Origin: JADDRA01 sp038233555
GTDB taxonomy: Bacteria; Actinomycetota; Acidimicrobiia; Acidimicrobiales; CADCSY01
Direction of reading: 5' to 3'
Length of the DNA: 15,643 bases
Assembly: GCA_038233555.1 (NCBI GenBank)
Contig: JBBSLT010000044.1
Location: 1 to 15,643, forward strand
The notes beneath the pieces were generated by a model. That model saw nothing but the letters and a program-made list of their open reading frames with translations. It searched no databases and was not told the DNA's origin. Below, piece by piece: positions 7,708-13,963 of this stretch. Position 1 is the stretch's first letter; every line of letters begins with the position of its first letter. The translations under genes were made by a program, and so were the position numbers.

Positions 7708-7989
7708 CTAGGAGGTCGAGGAGTCCTTCTTGGTCTCGGCCCGCTCCGCTTCACTGCGGTGCAGCTCGGCGCGGTGCAGCTCGGCCTTGGACTCAATGGC
7801 CCGAGCCTTCTCCTCGCGCTCTTCATTCTCTTCGCGCTCGGCTTCGGTCATCCCGGACTTGAACTCCTTTTGGGCCTGACCCAGTGACCGGGCCAGCTTG
7901 GGCAGCTTGGTGCTGCCAAAAACCAGAAGGATGATGACCAGGATGATGATGAGTTCGGTCGATCCAAGGCTGCCCATGGGCGTAAGCAT
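7708..7989 (-). CDS. tatA: Twin-arginine translocase subunit TatA
   Basis: The 93-residue product has the TatA/E layout. A short N-terminus with STE leads into one hydrophobic helix (about 12-24, ELIIILVIILLVFG). A glycine hinge and an amphipathic helix with FGSTKLPKLARSLG follow, then a long charged Glu/Arg-rich tail. TatA oligomers form the pore through which folded Tat substrates cross the membrane. The ATG at 7989 has AAGGA five bases upstream; the second in-frame ATG, four codons later, is less well placed. No tatC or tatB is next to it, so the complex must be completed from elsewhere in the genome. Divergent from the formiminotransferase-like gene. Confidence 0.93.
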   Translation of the reverse strand: MLTPMGSLGSTELIIILVIILLVFGSTKLPKLARSLGQAQKEFKSGMTEAEREENEEREEKARAIESKAELHRAELHRSEAERAETKKDSSTS

Positions 7990-8031
7990 ACCGGTCCTTC
8001 AACCGTGCGCGAGGACATCGGACGCCGGATC

Positions 8032-8829
8032 ATGCTGAGCTGTGTGCTCAACGTGAGCGAAGGGCGCGCTGGCCTGCTCATCGCCGCTCTCCTCGACGCC
8101 GCCGGCGACGACCTGCTCGACGTCCACACCGACGCCGACCACCATCGCTCGGTATTCACCGTTGTGGGAGAACAGGCCCCCCGGGCCCTCACCGTCGTCG
8201 CCGTCGAGGGCATCGACCTGAGCGGCCACGCCGGCGCTCACCCTCGGCTGGGCGCAGTCGACGTGGTGCCCTTCGTCCCCCTCCCCGGCGACTCCCTCAT
8301 CGGCGCCTGCGCCGCTCGTGACCGCTTCGCCTCCTGGCTTGGTACCGAGCTGGGCGTACCCGCCTTCACCTACGGACCCGGACAGGCGACCCTGCCCGAG
8401 ATCCGCCGATCGGCCTTCACCGGCCTGGCGCCCTTCGCCGGACCGCCCTGGCCCCACCCGCGCGCCGGGGCCACCGCCGTCGGTGCCCGCAACCCCTTGG
8501 TGGCCTACAACCTGTGGCTGGCCGAGCCCGACCTCGCCCTGGCCCGATCGATCGCCCAGTCGCTGCGTAGCCCGTCGCTGCGATCCTTGGGCCTGGCCGT
8601 GGGCAACGCCGTCCAGGTGTCCTGCAACCTGATCGAACCTTTCACCACCGGTCCAGAGGCCGTGTACGACGCCGTGGCGGCCCGCGCCCGCGTCGCCCGG
8701 GCGGAGTTGGTGGGCCTGGTCCCAGCTGCGGTGCTGGCGGGGATCGATCCAACACGGTGGGCCGAACTCGATTTGTCGCCCGATCGCACCGTAGAGGCCC
8801 GCCTGGCGAGACGGGCTGGCTCAGGCTGA
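8032..8829 (+). CDS. Stand-alone formiminotransferase-domain protein (glutamate formimidoyltransferase-like)
   Basis: The 265-residue product matches the N-terminal formiminotransferase domain of FTCD without the cyclodeaminase domain. It opens MLSCVLNVSEGR, then has a DADHHRSVFT segment and GAHPRLGAVDVVPFVP, with the candidate catalytic His at residue 70. GATAVGARNPLVAYN and VQVSCNLIEPFTT follow, and AELVGLVPAAVL lies near the C-terminus. The family moves a formimino group from formiminoglutamate to tetrahydrofolate during histidine breakdown. At 265 residues it is shorter than the animal domain (about 325). No hut genes are nearby, so a histidine-catabolic role is inferred only from the family. 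I preferred ATG at 8032 because it places the family N-terminus correctly; GTG at 8005 is possible. The last nine bases overlap the convergent whiB gene. Confidence 0.85.
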   Translation: MLSCVLNVSEGRAGLLIAALLDAAGDDLLDVHTDADHHRSVFTVVGEQAPRALTVVAVEGIDLSGHAGAHPRLGAVDVVPFVPLPGDSLIGACAARDRFASWLGTELGVPAFTYGPGQATLPEIRRSAFTGLAPFAGPPWPHPRAGATAVGARNPLVAYNLWLAEPDLALARSIAQSLRSPSLRSLGLAVGNAVQVSCNLIEPFTTGPEAVYDAVAARARVARAELVGLVPAAVLAGIDPTRWAELDLSPDRTVEARLARRAGSG

Positions 8830-9105
8830 GGCCGCGCCCTGGCCGTCGGCTCGAGCCCGGCGGACCTTGCGCCGCTCGCGCTCGCTCAAGCCTCCCCAGA
8901 TTCCGAAGCGCTCGCCGTTGTCGACCGCGAAATCAAGGCACTCGGCGCGCACCACGCAGCCGCGACACACCTCCTTGGCCTCCCTCGTCGACGCTCCCCG
9001 CTCGGGGAAGAAGACGTCGGGATCGAGACCCAGACAGTTGGCCAGGCGCTGCCAGCTCAACTCGTTGCTTTCCTCTTGCTCGTCGAACCCGGCTCGGCCC
9101 TGCAC
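8821..9105 (-). CDS. WhiB-family iron-sulfur transcription regulator (94 residues)
   Basis: Cluster cysteines are at residues 24 (LANC), 47 and 50 (CRGC) and 56 (ECLDFA). The turn GIWGGLSERERR is at 68-79 and a basic RKVRRARA tail follows. DPDVFFPERG after the first Cys is typical of the WhiB2/WhmD-like branch, which controls septation or development in other actinobacteria; that subgrouping is inference. I chose GTG at 9105 rather than the longer reading from GTG 9153 because AGGGAGG lies six bases upstream of it. A plausible -10 and a perfect 10-base palindrome lie upstream. The 3' end overlaps the formiminotransferase-like gene by nine bases, tail to tail. Confidence 0.93.
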   Translation of the reverse strand: MQGRAGFDEQEESNELSWQRLANCLGLDPDVFFPERGASTREAKEVCRGCVVRAECLDFAVDNGERFGIWGGLSERERRKVRRARADGQGAASA

Positions 9106-9111
9106 GGTCGA

Positions 9112-9118
9112 CCTCCCT
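9112..9118 (-). promoter_or_regulatory. Strong ribosome binding site that fixes the WhiB start
   Basis: On the minus strand AGGGAGG is followed by six bases and then GTG at 9105. The longer in-frame GTG at 9153 has no such site and would place the candidate -10 inside the coding region. Confidence 0.8.
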
Positions 9119-9133
9119 GTTGGCACCGCTGCA

Positions 9134-9139
9134 ATTCTA
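9134..9139 (-). promoter_or_regulatory. Candidate -10 element of the second whiB gene
   Basis: TAGAAT on the minus strand fits TAnnnT. It would start an mRNA about 20 bases before the GTG, leaving room for the AGGGAGG site. The 10-base palindrome lies 16 bases further upstream, where a -35 would sit. Confidence 0.5.
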
Positions 9140-9155
9140 CCCTGAATCGCCACGA

Positions 9156-9165
9156 TGTAATTACA
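9156..9165. promoter_or_regulatory. 10-base palindrome TGTAATTACA, likely operator
   Basis: A perfect, AT-rich inverted repeat in an otherwise GC-rich context, centred on the -35 region of the second whiB promoter. Its position suits a dimeric regulator. The protein that binds it is unknown. Confidence 0.45.
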
Positions 9166-9241
9166 ACGCTGTCATCATCCTCCTCGCGAGACCCGAACGC
9201 AAGAGGAAATCAGCCGGGTTGCAGCCAGCAGGCAGTGGCCC

Positions 9242-9583
9242 TCAGTCGGGGGCAGGCGCGGCACCGGTGAGCTCTTCGTCGGTGGGCGGGATGACTCCGG
9301 GCCGATAGTGGATGAAAAGGTCGCGGATGACCTCCAACATGGCCCCGCCGTCGCCCCCCTCGGCCAGGTCGACGGTGATGACGTTGGAGTAGATGTGGAC
9401 GGCGTCCACGCCTCCCCGCTCGAACAGGCGGCGGGCGAGCTCGTCGGGGGGGCGGTGGCCGGTGACCTCTTCACCGCGCCGATAGCGCTCGTGGCCCATC
9501 CCGGTAAGGCTGCGGTTGGTCTCGAAGCGCAGCACCCCCGCCGTGGTGGTGGGCTTTTGCACGACGGTGATCGACTGGCCCAT
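9242..9583 (-). CDS. Nfu/NifU N-terminal-domain-like protein
   Basis: The 113-residue product resembles the Nfu N-terminal domain. A beta strand VLRFETNRSLT stands where the family has its TLKF motif. Then comes a helix DELARRLFERGGVDAVHIYSNVITVDL, equivalent to the family's SPLARRLF..GV..V....FITV segment. A helix MLEVIRDLFIHYRPG and an acidic tail follow. There is no CxxC, so unlike full-length Nfu it cannot carry an iron-sulfur cluster itself; these stand-alone domains may act as partners in cluster transfer. The ATG at 9583 has no ribosome binding site but has TAGGCT at 9593-9598, nine bases upstream, so a near-leaderless start is possible. It lies 29 bases after the membrane-protein gene and may share its transcript. 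Confidence 0.7.
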   Translation of the reverse strand: MGQSITVVQKPTTTAGVLRFETNRSLTGMGHERYRRGEEVTGHRPPDELARRLFERGGVDAVHIYSNVITVDLAEGGDGGAMLEVIRDLFIHYRPGVIPPTDEELTGAAPAPD

Positions 9584-9612
9584 GGGCGGCGGAGCCTAAC
9601 GCCCGGCTGTCT

Positions 9613-10029
9613 TCAAAGGAATTGTGCTCCCGAGCGGTCCCTCCTAGGACGCTGTCCCGGCCTGCGGAGGGAGCGCCCCCCGTGGCGGACCACAGGCCAA
9701 AATCCTGTGGTGCGCCAGGCAGCCAGGCCCAGCCCGACCGAGACCACTGCGAGCGCGGTGTGGACGGCCTTGAAAGCGACGTCATGGTCGGCGTCGAACA
9801 CCATCAATGGGGTGCGAACCGCCCAAACCACCATGGTGGCGACGACGGCCACAGCCAGGACCCGAGCCAGGCCGCCCTTGCGTGCCGCTACGACCACCGC
9901 CACACCCAACAGTGCGAGAGCCAGCGCCACCACCAAGTCATAGGTCGATCCCTGGTCCTCCATGATGTTGCGGGCCCTCGTCGCCCACACGAAGACGGTC
10001 CAGGCAGCAAACGCATAGACAGCAATCAC
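9613..10029 (-). CDS. Four-helix integral membrane protein, unknown function
   Basis: The 138-residue product has four hydrophobic stretches at about 1-17, 32-48, 54-77 and 86-104. Between the first two is a polar RARNIMEDQGSTYD loop, and it ends in a basic Arg-rich tail (RSLRRPGQRPRRDR). I do not recognise the family. The start is GTG at 10029. It lacks a ribosome binding site but has TACTGT six bases upstream, suggesting a leaderless mRNA. The hydrophobic N-terminus starts almost at residue 1, with no cleavable signal. The next gene, the Nfu-like one, begins 29 bases downstream. Confidence 0.75.
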   Translation of the reverse strand: MIAVYAFAAWTVFVWATRARNIMEDQGSTYDLVVALALALLGVAVVVAARKGGLARVLAVAVVATMVVWAVRTPLMVFDADHDVAFKAVHTALAVVSVGLGLAAWRTTGFWPVVRHGGRSLRRPGQRPRRDRSGAQFL

Positions 10030-10035
10030 ACCGCC

Positions 10036-10041
10036 ACAGTA
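10036..10041 (-). promoter_or_regulatory. Candidate -10 for a leaderless membrane-protein mRNA
   Basis: TACTGT on the minus strand fits TAnnnT and ends six bases before GTG 10029. No -35 is recognisable. Confidence 0.4.
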
Positions 10042-10154
10042 CCGCCAGACCGTCGCGGGCCGCTGGCCACCCCGCCGCGCGGAGGGTGCCGGCTCCGCCC
10101 GTCCCGAGCGCCATCAGCTCGCCGAGCAACCTCTCATTGCAACGGCGATTGCTG

Positions 10155-10331
10155 TCAGCCGGGCGGGGCGATGGTCTGGTCGTCCTGGTCGGCCTTGTCG
10201 CCACTCTGGTAGAAGCGGGGCTCGTCGGGATCGATCAGGACATCGGCGTCCTCGGCCGTCTTGCGGGCGTGGTCGATGCCGTCTTGTACCTGGTCGAGGC
10301 GCTCGTCGTCGGGGGCTGCTGCGTCGGTCAT
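10155..10331 (-). CDS. Small acidic hypothetical protein coupled to rnhB
   Basis: The 58-residue product is strongly acidic, hydrophilic and probably largely unstructured: MTDAAAPDDERLDQVQDG, a short helix with HARKTAEDADVLIDPDEP, and RFYQSGDKADQDDQ near the end. Its ATG overlaps the rnhB stop as ATGA (10328-10331), so translation is probably coupled, with only a weak AAGAG upstream. A longer in-frame reading to 10595 is just a shadow of rnhB. I do not recognise a family; it is not the DUF2469 protein that follows rnhB in mycobacteria. Reality rests on the overlap and the coding look. Confidence 0.65.
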   Translation of the reverse strand: MTDAAAPDDERLDQVQDGIDHARKTAEDADVLIDPDEPRFYQSGDKADQDDQTIAPPG

Positions 10332-11041
10332 GGTCTCTTGGTACCCGTCGAGGCCGCTGGGGCAACGTCGGGGAGGCGACGGTGCAGCGCCGTCCACGGC
10401 AGGTGGTCCATGAACACCCACGCCCGACGGTGGATCGAGGTCGGCCCCATGGCCGCCAGCGCTAGCTTGTGGCGCGGGCAGGGATAGCCCTTGTTCAAGT
10501 CGAAGTCGTAGCCGGGGAAGTGGTCCGCTCGGGCCCGCATGATCCGGTCGCGGGTCACCTTGGCCAGGATGGACGCGGCCGCGACCGACAGGCACAGGGC
10601 GTCGGCTCGCACCAGGCGCTGGGTTCGGCCGCCACCGACGAAGTCCCAGCTCCCGTCCACCACCACGTGGTCGGGCACGAGGCCGAGGCCCTCGACGGCC
10701 CGGCGGGCAGCCAGCCGCTGGGCACTCGCCATTCCCAGGTCGTCACACTCCTCGTGGCTGGCGTGGCCCACCGCCCAGGCCCGGCACCAGCCGGCGATGC
10801 GGTCGAACATCGCCTCCCGCTCGACCTCGGTGAGCAGCTTGGAATCCCGCACCTTGTAGACCCGGCGGTCTTGTGGCAGCACCGCCGCTCCCACCGACAA
10901 AGGTCCGGCCCACGCACCTCGACCCACCTCGTCGACGCCGACGACGATGTCGTGGCCCGCCGCCCACAGCGTCCGCTCGATGGCCAGCGACGGCGGCCGG
11001 GGCCTGAGCGCCCGGCGCAGAACAGGTGCGGTGACGGCCAT
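10328..11041 (-). CDS. rnhB: Ribonuclease HII
   Basis: The 237-residue product has the full type-2 RNase H active site: Asp37 and Glu38 in GVDEVGRGAWAGP, Asp129 in VVDGSWDF, and Asp147 in VRADALCLSVAAASILAKV. DSKLL and NKGYPCPRHKLAL also match. It cleaves the RNA strand of RNA-DNA hybrids and single ribonucleotides in DNA. The ATG at 11041 has no Shine-Dalgarno. Three bases upstream (minus strand) the 3' end of a group II intron remnant ends in CTAC, so the original upstream region was replaced or displaced. Residues before the DEVGRG motif look normal in length, so the protein is probably intact. It is coupled to the 58-residue gene by ATGA. Confidence 0.96.
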   Translation of the reverse strand: MAVTAPVLRRALRPRPPSLAIERTLWAAGHDIVVGVDEVGRGAWAGPLSVGAAVLPQDRRVYKVRDSKLLTEVEREAMFDRIAGWCRAWAVGHASHEECDDLGMASAQRLAARRAVEGLGLVPDHVVVDGSWDFVGGGRTQRLVRADALCLSVAAASILAKVTRDRIMRARADHFPGYDFDLNKGYPCPRHKLALAAMGPTSIHRRAWVFMDHLPWTALHRRLPDVAPAASTGTKRP

Positions 11042-11050
11042 TGGTAGTCA

Positions 11051-11085
11051 GGGGCGCAGGAGCCGCACAGCGGCCCTGTTTCCCC
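11051..11085 (-). ncRNA. Group II intron domain VI-like hairpin
   Basis: Read on the minus strand, three nested helices pair across an inner TGT loop: GGGG with CCCC, CAGG with CCTG, and CCGC with GCGG. The trailing TGACTAC leads to the intron's 3' end and contains possible branch-point adenosines. Confidence 0.6.
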
Positions 11086-11096
11086 ATCCCCCTTTC

Positions 11097-11128
11097 AATC
11101 CGTACGTGCGGTTCTCCCGCATACGGCT
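11097..11128 (-). ncRNA. Group II intron domain V
   Basis: The minus strand begins with the AGC catalytic triad (AGCCGTATGCGG). It has a GAGA-type loop and returns as CCGCA, CG, TACGG. The unpaired CG is the conserved two-base bulge. All paired positions are intact although the intron's protein gene is destroyed. Confidence 0.88.
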
Positions 11129-11151
11129 TACCGACGGTCGTCTGGACATGG

Positions 11152-11670
11152 TTACGCAGCCTTCGGGTAGCGGATGGTGCCGAGCAACTTGTACAGGCCC
11201 TGGTCGTGGAACCAGGCCTTGGTCCAACGGGCCGCCTGCCCGGCACGCAGGTTGCGGCCACGCTTCTTGATGAGCGAGCGCTTCAGCCGCCACCCCACGT
11301 GGCGATCGAGCTGGCGAAACTTGACGGACGCGTTGTCGGTGCAAAAGTAGTGCTCCCACATCCGACCCGACAAGCGGGCGTGAAGGCGGCAGCCGAGGAA
11401 GTCGAAGCCCTCCTTGCCCTCCCGGAGGTCGACCGCTCGGGTCCTGTCCGGGTGCAGCTCCAGGCCGAGATCGCCGAGCATGGCGGTCGCCCGCCACTGG
11501 GCCTCCTCGGCCTGTTCCCTAGACGAGCACAGCACCACGAAGTCGTCCTCGTAGCGGACGACTTCTCCGACGCCACGCTTGGCCCAGGCCCGATCGAAGG
11601 CGTGCAGGTAGATGTTGGCGCAAGAGCTTGAGCACCCACCGGTCCGACACACGCTCTGCGACCATCCTCG
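11152..11670 (-). pseudogene. Group II intron reverse transcriptase/maturase fragments
   Basis: Two RT pieces are visible in different frames. The first, MVAERVSDRWVLKLLRQ (minus strand from 11665), is the finger/palm segment. Near 11620 it jumps to ANIYLHAFDRAWAKRG in another frame, losing about 30 residues including the usual PQGGVISPLL. The active-site motif follows as RYEDDFVVL (YEDD), then LGLELHPDRTRAVDLREG and FDFLGCRLHARLSGRMW. At about 11345 the next text is HYFCTDNASVKFRQLDRHV, normally found much further on, so part of domain X is deleted in frame. It ends normally with GLYKLLGTIRYPKAA and TAA. With no start, a frameshift and two deletions it cannot encode an active enzyme. Confidence 0.9.
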
Positions 11671-12220
11671 CTGCGACTTCCTGCTCACGGCGTTCGACCA
11701 CGGCCTCTTCGAGCCGATCGTCTCGACAATGGTGCTCGACGAGGTGGAGCGCACCCTGATCGACGACTTCCGCCACGTGAATCCAGGCAGCCTTCGTCGG
11801 CGCGTCGAGCACATGAGGGCTGCTCTCGCCGACCAGACCGTCGACGTCGACGCCGCGGGGTTCGCCCGTGTCGTGGCGATCAACGCCAAGGACCATCATG
11901 TCGTTGTCGCACCTCTGGCCGCTGAGGCCACCTGCTTGGTCACCAACGACAACGCGCTTGGATCCGAGATCACCGGTTCGGGGTTGAGCATCGAAGCGCT
12001 CGATGGAGACGCCTTCGTCTTGCGGATAAGGGAAGCCTCACCAATCTCCGTGAGCGAGGTGATCGACGCGCTGATCGCCAAGCGATGTCGGCCACCGGTG
12101 TCGCCAGCCTCGATGGCGGTGCGTCTCCATGTCCATTTTCCGGCGATGGCCGCCGTATGGCTTGCTCAGCACGGCGGTGGCCCGATTCTCCCGGCCGAGC
12201 CGCCATTCCGATTTGGATGA
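11669..12220 (+). pseudogene. PIN-domain ribonuclease (VapC-type toxin-like), N-terminus missing
   Basis: Recognisable PIN sequence begins at DFLLTAFDHGLFEPIVS and continues LDEVERTLIDDF (acidic Glu), INAKDHHVVVAPLAAEA (Asp) and CLVTNDNAL (Asp). A C-terminal region with VSEVIDALIAKRCRPPVSP follows, ending in a stop at 12220. PIN proteins are metal-dependent RNases, often toxins of toxin-antitoxin pairs. The opening strand with the first catalytic Asp (VLDAN-type) is absent: upstream of about 11670 the DNA is intron RT on the opposite strand. No antitoxin gene precedes it. The open frame continues back to 11612 but that part is not PIN-like. It is best read as a truncated, probably inactive gene. 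Confidence 0.75.
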
Positions 12221-12264
12221 TCGGCTGCGGTGCGCCCCGGCCGGCCATCGGAGAACGCCGCGCC

Positions 12265-12280
12265 CCCACCGATTGGTGGG
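12265..12280. terminator. Hairpin between convergent PIN remnant and amine oxidase
   Basis: CCCACC (12265-12270), a GATT loop and GGTGGG (12275-12280) form a perfect six-base stem in the 104-base gap between two convergent stops. There is no T-tract. It is similar in form to the hairpin at 7677-7690. Confidence 0.35.
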
Positions 12281-12324
12281 AAGCGGTCGAAAGGCCAGCC
12301 GTGCTTCTCGGTGGCCCGGAGGGC

Positions 12325-13413
12325 TCAGTCGCAACCTTCGAGGACCTGGGCTGCGGCCCGTCGTCCGGCGATCACCGCACCTTCCAGATGCCCACCGCCC
12401 TGTTTCACCGTCTCGGCCCCGGCCCAGGCGAGGCGACCCCCGAACAACGGCCGGGCGAAGACGGGATCGCCATAGGGGAGGGGTCCGTCGGGGATCCAGA
12501 ACACCTCGTCGTTCGTAAGGTCCTCGCGTGACCAGTTGCGTTCGAGGTAGCGCACCGGGTCAGCGGCGGCGGGGCCGAAGTAGGAGCCGAGCTGGGCCAG
12601 GGTGGCATCGATGCGGTCAGCGACGTCGAGATCCCGATAGTCGTGGTGAGGCGAGACGAAGCCCCAGAGCGCGGCGACCGAGCCGTCCCCCGTCCCACCA
12701 TCGTGGACCTCCCGCAGTGGCCCTGAGTCGCAGATGGCCAGGCCGGAGAGCCCCTCGGCCCGCCAGAATGCCTCCTCGTAGACGGCAACGCCCTTCAAGG
12801 CCGTGGCCATCCAGGTGGGGGTCCGGTGCATCACCGTTACCAGCTCCTCGTCGAGGCCTGGAGCGAACTCGATCGTCGTGGTCACCAGTCGGGGAGGGAG
12901 GGCGACGACCAGCCGCTCGACCTCCACCGACGAAGAGGAACCTTCGCTCTCGGTGGCGACCGTGAAGGTTCCCTGCTCGTAGCCGATGCCAACCACCCTG
13001 ATCCCGGTGCGGACGGCACCCTCGGGCAGTCGGGAGCCCAAGGCCTTGACAAGCCCTTGGGCTCCACCCTCGAGACGGAACTCCGCTGGTGTGAAGGGGT
13101 CGATGTCCACGGTCTTGGGTGGCCCGTCGCCCTCCTGGACGACGGCCCTCCCGGTCCGATACTGGGGGAACGTGGCGACTCCGAGGTCGGCGGCCAAGGC
13201 CAGGACATGGGTCTGGCCGGCCCAGAGCCAGGTGGCCCCCAGATCGATGATTGCCCCGGGATCGTCCTCGTCCACCATGACGGTGGAAGTACGTCCGCCG
13301 ACGCTGCGCCGGGCTTCGAGCACCACCACCTGGCGACCGGCCCCGTAAAGAGCCGCGGCCGCGGTGAGGCCGGAGAGTCCGGCCCCGATCACGGCCACCT
13401 CGGCCCCGGTCAC
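12325..13413 (-). CDS. Flavin-dependent amine oxidase family protein
   Basis: The 362-residue product opens with the FAD-binding Rossmann motif VAVIGAGLSGL (Gly10, 12, 15). Then come the ribose-binding Glu33 and RRSVGGRTST. The middle contains LKGVAVYEEAFWRAEGLSG, matching the monoamine-oxidase pattern with a conserved Lys near the flavin. The C-terminus (from 326) is GRLAWAGAETVKQGGGHLEGA, the second FAD motif. Such enzymes oxidise amines, giving aldehyde, ammonia and hydrogen peroxide. It is shorter than typical members (about 430-500), so part of the substrate domain is compact. The start is GTG at 13413, 42 bases after the lipoprotein stop. It is probably the last gene of the leftward unit controlled from the TetR operator. 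The substrate is unknown. Confidence 0.9.
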   Translation of the reverse strand: MTGAEVAVIGAGLSGLTAAAALYGAGRQVVVLEARRSVGGRTSTVMVDEDDPGAIIDLGATWLWAGQTHVLALAADLGVATFPQYRTGRAVVQEGDGPPKTVDIDPFTPAEFRLEGGAQGLVKALGSRLPEGAVRTGIRVVGIGYEQGTFTVATESEGSSSSVEVERLVVALPPRLVTTTIEFAPGLDEELVTVMHRTPTWMATALKGVAVYEEAFWRAEGLSGLAICDSGPLREVHDGGTGDGSVAALWGFVSPHHDYRDLDVADRIDATLAQLGSYFGPAAADPVRYLERNWSREDLTNDEVFWIPDGPLPYGDPVFARPLFGGRLAWAGAETVKQGGGHLEGAVIAGRRAAAQVLEGCD

Positions 13414-13455
13414 GTCCGGCCGTGCTCGTCCGTCGGTCGGCGTCGTGGCAGGGCC

Positions 13456-13823
13456 TCAGGCTCCGCCGTCGATGAGCCACTCCCCGTCCACCTGCACGAA
13501 GCGAAAGGAAAAGGAATCGGCCACGGCCGTGGCGGTATCGCCGTCGATCTCGATGTCGGTGATCTCGACATCCTTCGGCTCTTGGCCGGCGATGTTGGCC
13601 GCACACTCCTCGTCGGGGACGGGGTGGCCGAACTCGGTGCGACCGGTATCGGTGAGGTCGTCGCATGACGGGGTGGCGTAGTGTCGAACGAGGAGGGTGT
13701 CGATGGCGTCCCGGTCGGCGGTGCCGGCGGAGGTGTCGCCGTCTCCCCCGCAGGCGGCCAAGCCCAGGACGGCCACCGTCCCAGAACTCCGAGGAGGGGC
13801 CGACGGCTACGTGCCCACTTCAC
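13456..13823 (-). CDS. NTF2-like lipoprotein with an apparent single-base frameshift in its signal peptide
   Basis: The mature part is intact: LAACGGDGD (lipobox), DTLLVRHYATPSCDDL, EECAANI, VEITDIEIDGDTATAVADSFSF and FVQVDGEWLIDGG. This is the pattern of small exported NTF2/SnoaL-like domains with a likely disulfide. In its own frame the only start is GTG at 13776, leaving eight residues before the lipid Cys, too few for a signal peptide. A second frame from GTG 13823 encodes MKWARSRRPLLGVLG. Adding one G to the GGG near 13780 joins them into a normal 24-residue lipoprotein signal with Cys25. GTG 13823 also overlaps the stop of an upstream small ORF (GTGA). Either the gene carries a one-base deletion or the base is a sequencing error. 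Confidence 0.75.
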
Positions 13824-13906
13824 CGATGCCGAATGTTCTGGCGGGCGAAGCTGGCGATGGTGTTGGATACGGCCGCCACCATCTTGCCGGCGAATTCAAA
13901 GGCCAT
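13820..13906 (-). CDS. 28-residue small ORF coupled to the lipoprotein gene
   Basis: ATG at 13906 is preceded by a purine-rich GGAAGGAAAG. The ORF runs 28 codons, with MAFEFAGKMVAAVSNTIASF followed by a basic end (ARQNIRHR). Its TGA overlaps the lipoprotein's GTG (GTGA, 13820-13823). The peptide looks like a hydrophobic/amphipathic helix with a positive C-terminus, so membrane association is plausible. It could be a real small protein or a leader whose translation sets lipoprotein expression. I know no family. The overlap, ribosome binding site and peptide character are seen; function is not. Confidence 0.5.
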   Translation of the reverse strand: MAFEFAGKMVAAVSNTIASFARQNIRHR

Positions 13907-13943
13907 CGGAATCTTTCCTTCCGTGCGGCCGCCGATTCCAGCG

Positions 13944-13949
13944 ACCATA
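13944..13949 (-). promoter_or_regulatory. Candidate -10 of the leftward (smORF-lipoprotein-oxidase) unit
   Basis: TATGGT on the minus strand fits TAnnnT. The matching -35 position falls on the 13964-13975 palindrome, so a bound dimer there would block it. Confidence 0.35.
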
Positions 13950-13963
13950 CCAATGCGTATTCA

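Larger units (their letters stand above)
11044..11670 (-). mobile_element. Degenerate group II intron, 5'-truncated
   Basis: On the minus strand this holds, in order, fragments of an intron-encoded reverse transcriptase (to 11152), a domain V hairpin (11097-11128) and a domain VI hairpin (11051-11085). It ends in CTAC at about 11044, matching the AY end of group II introns. The 5' half is missing: domains I-III, domain IV up to the RT and the N-terminal RT are all gone. The left break, near 11665-11675, runs directly into a PIN-domain gene read on the other strand. The 3' boundary is inferred from the terminal sequence; the 5' boundary is an estimate from where RT similarity stops. It cannot be self-mobile. 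Confidence 0.85.

Noticed and set aside
8757..9308. Plus-strand 183-codon ORF across the second whiB
   Set aside because: It is antisense to a WhiB with all four cysteines and to its promoter; Arg/Pro-rich shadow composition.
9938..10204. Minus-strand 88-codon ORF with a Cys-rich segment
   Set aside because: It overlaps the membrane-protein gene in another frame, lacks a ribosome binding site, and its Cys cluster comes from GC-rich out-of-frame codons.
12085..12531. Plus-strand ORFs crossing the PIN remnant and the amine oxidase end
   Set aside because: They span a convergent gap and are antisense to a clear FAD-binding C-terminus; no domain is visible.
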